From: Aliiruegeria haliotis
GTDB taxonomy: Bacteria; Pseudomonadota; Alphaproteobacteria; Rhodobacterales; Rhodobacteraceae
Assembly: GCF_003003255.1 (NCBI RefSeq)
Contig: NZ_PVTD01000003.1
Coordinates: 62,001-126,000, forward strand
Direction: 5' to 3'
Length of the DNA stretch: 64,000 bases
Shown one piece after another: positions 59,567-64,000 of the stretch (positions are counted from its first letter, which is position 1; every line of letters starts with the position of its first letter). Below the pieces are notes generated by a model. It did no database searches and was not told where the DNA came from. It worked only from the letters and a program-made list of their open reading frames with translations. The position numbers and the translations under genes were made by a program.

Positions 59567-59642
59567 AGGGGTATAGCTCAGTTGGTAGAGCGACGGTCTC
59601 CAAAACCGTAGGTCGCGGGTTCGAACCCTGCTGCCCCTGCCA
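59567..59642 (+). tRNA. trpT: tRNA-Trp (anticodon CCA)
   Basis: 76-base cloverleaf with encoded CCA. The acceptor AGGGGTA pairs with TGCCCCT. The D-loop has AGCTCAGTTGGTAGAGC, the anticodon arm ACGGT-CTCCAAA-ACCGT gives CCA, and the T-arm has GGTTCGAACCC. It is the only RNA gene I can support. secE and nusG, which often follow tRNA-Trp, are not downstream. Confidence 0.97.
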
Positions 59643-59797
59643 GAATATTCAAATAAATCCGTGAATTACCTGTCGATGCCGCCAATGCTCTGCGTCGGAT
59701 CATCCCGGCTCGGACCCGTTTCAATCCCGGCACAGCGTGCATTCGGCGATGAACCCATCCTCGATCAGTGCCCGGCGGCGAGGTCCCAGTCGTTCCT

Positions 59798-60544
59798 TCA
59801 GGAAAAGATGGTCCCACCATTGACGTCCAAGCAGGCCCCGGTGATGAAAGATGCCTCGTCCGAGGCCAGGAACAACGCCAGATCCGCGACTTCCTCCGCC
59901 GATCCCTCGCGCTGCAGTGCACTTGCATTGGCGATTCTCGCTCGGACCTCCTGCTTGGTGAAGATATTGTGGAAATCGGTATCAATCAGGCCGGGACACA
60001 TGGCATTCACGCGGATGGCCGGGCCGAGTTCCTTTGCCATCCCACGCGTCATTGCCATGATTGCCCCCTTGGCCATGCCATAAGCAACCGCTCCGTGGCC
60101 ACCACCGTCACGTCCCGCCTGAGAGGCGAGCATCGTCACCGAACCGCCGTCGTTCATGAAGGGATGTGCCGCCTGTACGAGAAGCATGGCTGATGTCACG
60201 TTCACATCAAAAACCGCGCGCCAGTGGTCGAGCGTCATTTCCGGAAGTGTCTTTCGCCCGATCAGCCCACCGGCGTTGGGAATAAGGATATCGATACTGT
60301 CCCACTCCGAGACGGTGCGTTCAACGAGCGCCCGAACGGCCTTCGGCCGTGTCATGTCGCCCTGCACGGAGAACGCCCGCCCGCCTGCAGCAAGGATTTC
60401 CTCGACCGTGCGTTCTGCGCCGTCCGCACTTCGCAGGTAGTTGACCGCCACCGCGCATCCCTCGCTGGCCAGCCGCAGGGCACATGCCCGCCCGATATCC
60501 CGTCCACCCCCGGTGACGATTGCGACCTTGCCGTCCAGTTTCAT
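59798..60544 (-). CDS. SDR oxidoreductase, probable DEH reductase (A1-R-like)
   Basis: 248-residue short-chain dehydrogenase. TGGGRDIG (11-18), S141, Y155 and K159 form the active site. Diagnostic stretches NAGGLIGRKTLPEM and GLIDTDFHNIFTKQEVRARI closely parallel the remembered Sphingomonas DEH reductase A1-R (NAGGLVGRKPLPEI and a TDxFHADKTQDVRDRI-like region). It would reduce 4-deoxy-L-erythro-5-hexoseulose uronate to 2-keto-3-deoxygluconate. GGAGG lies upstream of the ATG at 60544. It is on the opposite strand, beyond the tRNA, so it needs its own promoter. Confidence 0.83.
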   Translation of the reverse strand: MKLDGKVAIVTGGGRDIGRACALRLASEGCAVAVNYLRSADGAERTVEEILAAGGRAFSVQGDMTRPKAVRALVERTVSEWDSIDILIPNAGGLIGRKTLPEMTLDHWRAVFDVNVTSAMLLVQAAHPFMNDGGSVTMLASQAGRDGGGHGAVAYGMAKGAIMAMTRGMAKELGPAIRVNAMCPGLIDTDFHNIFTKQEVRARIANASALQREGSAEEVADLALFLASDEASFITGACLDVNGGTIFS

Positions 60545-60926
60545 ACCGACCTCCAGTTTATCGGGAGGTGTCAGGTGTTCCCGCAAGTTGCTCCCGAAGT
60601 GGCCTAGGGTATTCCCGGAAACCGCCGAAGAAAACACCGCAACCACGGGACGATCGCCTCGGCTTTTCTCCGACGCACGGATGTTCGCAAACAACAACTG
60701 GCAGGGCAGCACTCGTCCGTCGTCCCGGTGCCCAAGTGGTCCGTTACGGGCACCCCGCTCTGGTCGCGAAGCGCGCAGCAAGAGGAACGTCCGTATCTCC
60801 CGGTGGAGCCACTGGACCGGTGCGGCACTGCCGCGTGTGCTTCCGACGCGCCCATAGCCCGCGAAATACCGTTCAGGCCGGAAATATGGTAGAATAGGTC
60901 TATTTCAAAAGAGAGGGCATTCGAAA
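60545..60926. other. Divergent intergenic region
   Basis: 382 bases between the SDR gene and the subtilase gene, expected to carry both promoters. No open frame here is convincing. None of the TTACAA-type motifs from the regulator region was seen. AGAGAGGG just before 60927 is the subtilase ribosome binding site. Confidence 0.45.
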
Positions 60927-62762
60927 ATGGATACGCGAAAATCTGTATTTGACGGCGGACTCTACGAGTTGACACACACCGCGAGCGAAAAGAACGTGCT
61001 CTTTGCCGACACGTTCCAGGACGACCCGGAAATGGCGCTTCAACTGACGGAGGCTCCCTTGCCCACGGGCCGGCCAGCCAACGTGGCTCGTACCGCCGCC
61101 CTTCCCCAGGACACTTTGACGGTGAAGCTCGTCGTAGACAGCGGCGCGCAAAAGCAGGTCATTGGTGGCGTTGCCGAGATCGGTGGGAAGGTTGTCTCCC
61201 GCGGGCCAAACGTTCTTTTGGCGAATATCCCGAGGTCCAACATTGCCGCGCTTGACGACATCGCGGGCCTTCGTCGTGCCGAGTTGAGCCGCAAATTGCA
61301 GTTGCGCCTCGACGAGGCGCGCGGTCCTGCGACCCGGGCGGATATTGCCGCTGCCAGCCACCCCGCCCTGAACGGCGAAGGTGTCGTCGTTGGTATCGTG
61401 GACAGCGGCGTGGACTGGACGCACCCCGATTTTCAGACCGGCTCCAACGACAGCCGCCTGGAGTTGTTCATCCATGCCCATCGTCATGCGGCGACCGACC
61501 AGGACATATTCGACACCTTCGACAAGGCGCAGATCGACACTGCCCTGGCAGGCGGAGGCAACGTTCCACAAGGCGACCCCAACGGCCACGGAACACACTG
61601 CCTGTCGATCGCTGCAGGCAACGGTCGCGCGTCGCAGGACGCGCAGTATCGCGGTGTGGCCCCGGGCGCGACGTTGATGGCGGTTCGCTCTGACTCGCTG
61701 TTCGACACGCATACGATCGAGGGCATACGGAGGGTCTTCGCCGCCGCCGGTGACCGGCCAGCGGTCGTGAACCTCTCTCTGGGCGGCCACATCGGACCGC
61801 ACGACGGCACAAGCGCGCTGGAGAACGTGATCTCCAAGGAAAGCGGACCGGGACGGATCGTGGTTGTGGCCGCGGGAAACGAGGCACAGGACAGGATCCA
61901 TTTTCGAGGGGAACTGATCGAGGGTTCCGCCCTCAATATCGAGTTCACCATTCGCGACTCGCCCCAATGGATCGATGTGTGGATCCCTAGGGGGGACGAT
62001 GTCGACGCCTCGGTCATTGATCCCGACGGGACGGAAGTTGCCCTGGATGGACAGTTGCAGCAGACCGCGGCGGGTCAGTTCATCGGCGATCTGCGCAGGG
62101 ACCAGTTCAATGGAGACACCAACCTCTTCTTCGCCGTGGGCGCGCTCCAGAGCAATCGCCGCTGGACCCTGCGGTTGAACGCGACAAGGGTCCTTCAGGG
62201 CGAGGTGCATGCCTGGGCACACACGGCCAGCTTCGACAACGCGCGCAACATCTTCATGTCCCAGACCTCGCCCCTTCATTCGATCGGCATGCCTGCGACC
62301 GAGGAACGCGCAATCTCCGTAGGCTCCTTTGTCAGCCGTGCGGGCATCCTCCCGGGCGACCCGCCGCTGCCGGGACTCGCTGGGGGACAGATCTCGCCCT
62401 TTTCCAGCAACGGACCCACCCGGACCGGCGTGCAGCGACCGGTGATCGCCGGGCCTGGTCAACATGTGGTCGCCGCCCTTGCCAGCAACAGCACTCTGGC
62501 CAACGATCCGAGGTTCGCGCCGCGCCGCCTGCCGGGCAACCAGTACATTTCGATTCAGGGTACCAGCATGGCAACGCCGTTTCTGACCGGCGTCATCGCC
62601 CTCATGTTGCAACAGGAACCGCACCTGACGCCTGAGGACATCCAGCTTCGGCTGCGGGCAACCGGACAAAGGGACGACGACACTGGCGCGGTCTGGAACC
62701 CGGCATTCGGCTACGGCAAAGTGGATGTCGAGGCACTTCTGGACTATCTTGTCGTGACCTGA
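60927..62762 (+). CDS. S8 family (subtilisin-like) serine peptidase
   Basis: 611-residue subtilase. The triad is D159 (GIVDSGVDWTHPDF), H221 (NGHGTHC) and S547 (GTSMATP). A propeptide-like domain occupies about 60-128 (TLTVKLVVDSG, VVSRGPNVLLANIPRSN). An inserted beta-rich domain of roughly 100 residues lies between the histidine and serine portions (about 330-440). There is no signal peptide, so the enzyme appears cytoplasmic or unconventionally secreted. The following gene starts 14 bases downstream and encodes a protein like the propeptide domain. Confidence 0.9.
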   Translation: MDTRKSVFDGGLYELTHTASEKNVLFADTFQDDPEMALQLTEAPLPTGRPANVARTAALPQDTLTVKLVVDSGAQKQVIGGVAEIGGKVVSRGPNVLLANIPRSNIAALDDIAGLRRAELSRKLQLRLDEARGPATRADIAAASHPALNGEGVVVGIVDSGVDWTHPDFQTGSNDSRLELFIHAHRHAATDQDIFDTFDKAQIDTALAGGGNVPQGDPNGHGTHCLSIAAGNGRASQDAQYRGVAPGATLMAVRSDSLFDTHTIEGIRRVFAAAGDRPAVVNLSLGGHIGPHDGTSALENVISKESGPGRIVVVAAGNEAQDRIHFRGELIEGSALNIEFTIRDSPQWIDVWIPRGDDVDASVIDPDGTEVALDGQLQQTAAGQFIGDLRRDQFNGDTNLFFAVGALQSNRRWTLRLNATRVLQGEVHAWAHTASFDNARNIFMSQTSPLHSIGMPATEERAISVGSFVSRAGILPGDPPLPGLAGGQISPFSSNGPTRTGVQRPVIAGPGQHVVAALASNSTLANDPRFAPRRLPGNQYISIQGTSMATPFLTGVIALMLQQEPHLTPEDIQLRLRATGQRDDDTGAVWNPAFGYGKVDVEALLDYLVVT

Positions 62763-62776
62763 TCGCGGGGATCTGC

Positions 62777-63130
62777 ATGAGTGACACCGGCAAGACGTCG
62801 CCAAACCCGAAGAAGATCGCGTCCAGCCTGGCCGGCTGGGCGGCGGGAGGCGACCCGGACCAGACCCGCACGGTGATCTTTCGCATTGCGCCGGACGCCG
62901 ATCCCGAAGTCATGGCCCGAACGCTCACTGACTTGAACGTCACGGTAACGAGTTCCGGTGTCGGCGTCATCGTGGGCAACCTGCCCAGACGCAGCCTTTC
63001 GCGGGCCGTCGAGGTGCCAGGTATGGTGAGGATCGAGGACCCGATGAAACTGGCACCGAGGGGTGAGGAAGGTTCGGCCGAATTTCTGTCCTACATGGGC
63101 GGGAAGGCACCGCGCCTGCCGGACGATTGA
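62777..63130 (+). CDS. Small protein resembling the subtilase propeptide domain
   Basis: 117-residue protein with no known name. Residues about 29-92 (RTVIFRIAPDAD, VTSSGVGVIVGNLPRRSL, PGMVRIEDPMKL) line up by eye with residues about 62-125 of the neighbouring subtilase (LTVKLVVDSG, VVSRGPNVLLANIPRSN, AGLRRAELSRKL). Spacing and hydrophobic pattern agree. I9-type subtilisin propeptides are folding chaperones and tight inhibitors, and stand-alone forms exist. This is probably a cognate inhibitor or chaperone, co-transcribed with the protease. No signal peptide. Confidence 0.7.
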   Translation: MSDTGKTSPNPKKIASSLAGWAAGGDPDQTRTVIFRIAPDADPEVMARTLTDLNVTVTSSGVGVIVGNLPRRSLSRAVEVPGMVRIEDPMKLAPRGEEGSAEFLSYMGGKAPRLPDD

Positions 63131-63511
63131 CACCGGCACCAAGCGTTCAAGACATTCGCGCACAATCGACCGTCCGGAGTTTCGCACTCTCCGATTGGCG
63201 GAGTGGGTTGTCGGCACCCCGGTTCTCTCGGTGCCATGTCTGGCGACGGGAGGGGACAACACCAGTTCAGCCAGCCGATGCTTGGCAACCCGCTCCAACA
63301 GCCAGCAGACCAAGATAGCTGCACGTGATCTGAAGCCGGGGCACCCAGCAGGAAGCGCCCCGTGCCAATAAAGTTGCAAGCCGATATGCCTGAAGCGACG
63401 GCGCATCCACCATGGCCTTTTCCGCAAGTCGTTGATCGCAATTGCGTTGTCGAGTCCGATTTGGCATCGTGACGGTTCTTGTCCAGACGGGATCTCAAGG
63501 AGCACGGATTG
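63131..63511. other. Intergenic region before the retropepsin-like gene
   Basis: 381 bases without a supported gene. Short open frames lack ribosome binding sites and family features. It may include the promoter of the truncated gene at the window end. Confidence 0.45.
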
Positions 63512-64000
63512 ATGAAACTCCTGTTGCGCTGTTCTGTTGCCCTCACTCTTGCGGCAAGCCTTTGCCCGACATGGCTCACCGCAGAGGAGGCGCCGCGGGT
63601 CATCCGGCTGGAGGAGAACCTTGCCTTCGGTGACCTGCTCGTTCTGGGAGAGGCGGAAAACGTTCACTTGCCCGAGTTCAACGTCACATGGCCGGCCCGG
63701 ATCGACACCGGGGCGACGACGACCTCTATCCACGCCGTCGATATCGAGATCTTCGAGAGGGACGGCAAGGAATGGGTCCGCTTTACCCTGCGCAACGATG
63801 AAGACGACACCTCTATCGAGACCTCCCGGCCCGTTGAACGGATGGTGCGGATCAAGAAACGCGAGAGCGAGGAAAGCCACCAGCGCGCGGTCGTCCAACT
63901 GGACGTGACAATCGGCGAGGTGTCACGCAGAATCGAGGTCAACCTGACGGATCGAGGGGATTTCGAGTTCCCTTTGCTGATTGGTCGGAATTTCCTGCAG
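63512..64000 (+). CDS. Retropepsin-like (PF05618, ATP-dependent zinc protease) exported protein, 5' part
   Basis: The frame starts at ATG 63512 and stays open to the last base, giving 163 residues of an incomplete protein. A signal peptide (MKLLLRCSVALTLAASLCPT) is followed by ARIDTGATTTSIHA, which carries the aspartic-protease-like DTGA, and later EVNLTDRGDFEFPLLIGRNFL. This is the pattern of the PF05618 family, historically called ATP-dependent zinc proteases but related to retropepsins. The C-terminus lies outside the window. Possibly part of an envelope peptidase gene group with the subtilase. Confidence 0.85.
   Translation, partial: MKLLLRCSVALTLAASLCPTWLTAEEAPRVIRLEENLAFGDLLVLGEAENVHLPEFNVTWPARIDTGATTTSIHAVDIEIFERDGKEWVRFTLRNDEDDTSIETSRPVERMVRIKKRESEESHQRAVVQLDVTIGEVSRRIEVNLTDRGDFEFPLLIGRNFLQ

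Noticed and set aside
60900-62804. 634-residue minus-strand open frame
   Set aside because: Antisense of the subtilase, whose catalytic triad is on the plus strand.
1-64000. CRISPR array, complete insertion sequence or prophage
   Set aside because: No regularly spaced repeats, transposase motifs, terminal inverted repeats or phage structural genes were recognised by eye.

Overview
The window comes from a high-GC alphaproteobacterial chromosome, most likely a marine Rhodobacterales (Roseobacter-type) bacterium. The clues are lineage-typical families and gene orders: DUF1513, NnrU, DUF2125, DUF3576, a TIGR03862-type flavoprotein, a leuS-lptE-holA overlap operon, and a small acidic porin whose signal peptide ends in ASA. 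No database search was run. All names rest on motifs, lengths, gene order and remembered family sequences.

Layout. 1-28 kb is mostly conserved chromosome: the end of a DUF1513 gene, phosphomannomutase, NnrU, an aldehyde dehydrogenase/GST pair, an orphan sulfatase, rpsO and pnp with clear terminators, a CysQ-like phosphatase overlapping tldE/pmbA, a DegP-type protease, a UbiB-family kinase, DUF2125, an SDR/crotonase pair, an HNH protein, a flavoprotein, a GST, the leuS-lptE-holA operon, DUF3576 and a porin. 28-46 kb is a Wzx/Wzy-type exopolysaccharide locus. It holds a TPR-sulfotransferase, ManC, a large secreted glycoside-hydrolase-like protein, a flippase, two GT2 enzymes, a Wzy-like polymerase, a WecG/TagA transferase, a Wzz-type protein with a separate BY-kinase, an ExeA-like ATPase and an ExoY-like initiating sugar transferase. 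ManC, with the phosphomannomutase at the left end, would supply GDP-mannose.

46-60.5 kb is the most notable region, a probable alginate (oligouronate) uptake and catabolism locus. A TRAP transporter (dctMQP) faces two GntR/FCD regulators. The second regulator heads an apparent operon: an ABC ATPase, two permeases and a periplasmic binding protein strongly resembling Sphingomonas AlgS/AlgM1/AlgM2/AlgQ, then a PL15 exo-oligoalginate lyase (Atu3025-like) and a KdgF-type cupin. A divergent SDR resembling the DEH reductase A1-R lies beyond a tRNA-Trp. Together these would import alginate oligomers, cleave them exolytically, linearise the unsaturated uronate and reduce DEH to KDG. An endolytic alginate lyase, KDG kinase and KDPG aldolase are not in the window. 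Motifs sharing TTACAA lie in the TRAP, first-regulator and operon control regions.

60.9-64 kb carries a cytoplasmic-looking S8 subtilase, a 117-residue protein that resembles the subtilase's own N-terminal propeptide-like domain (a possible stand-alone inhibitor or chaperone), and the start of a retropepsin-like (PF05618) protein cut by the window end. I saw no CRISPR array, complete insertion sequence, rRNA or prophage.
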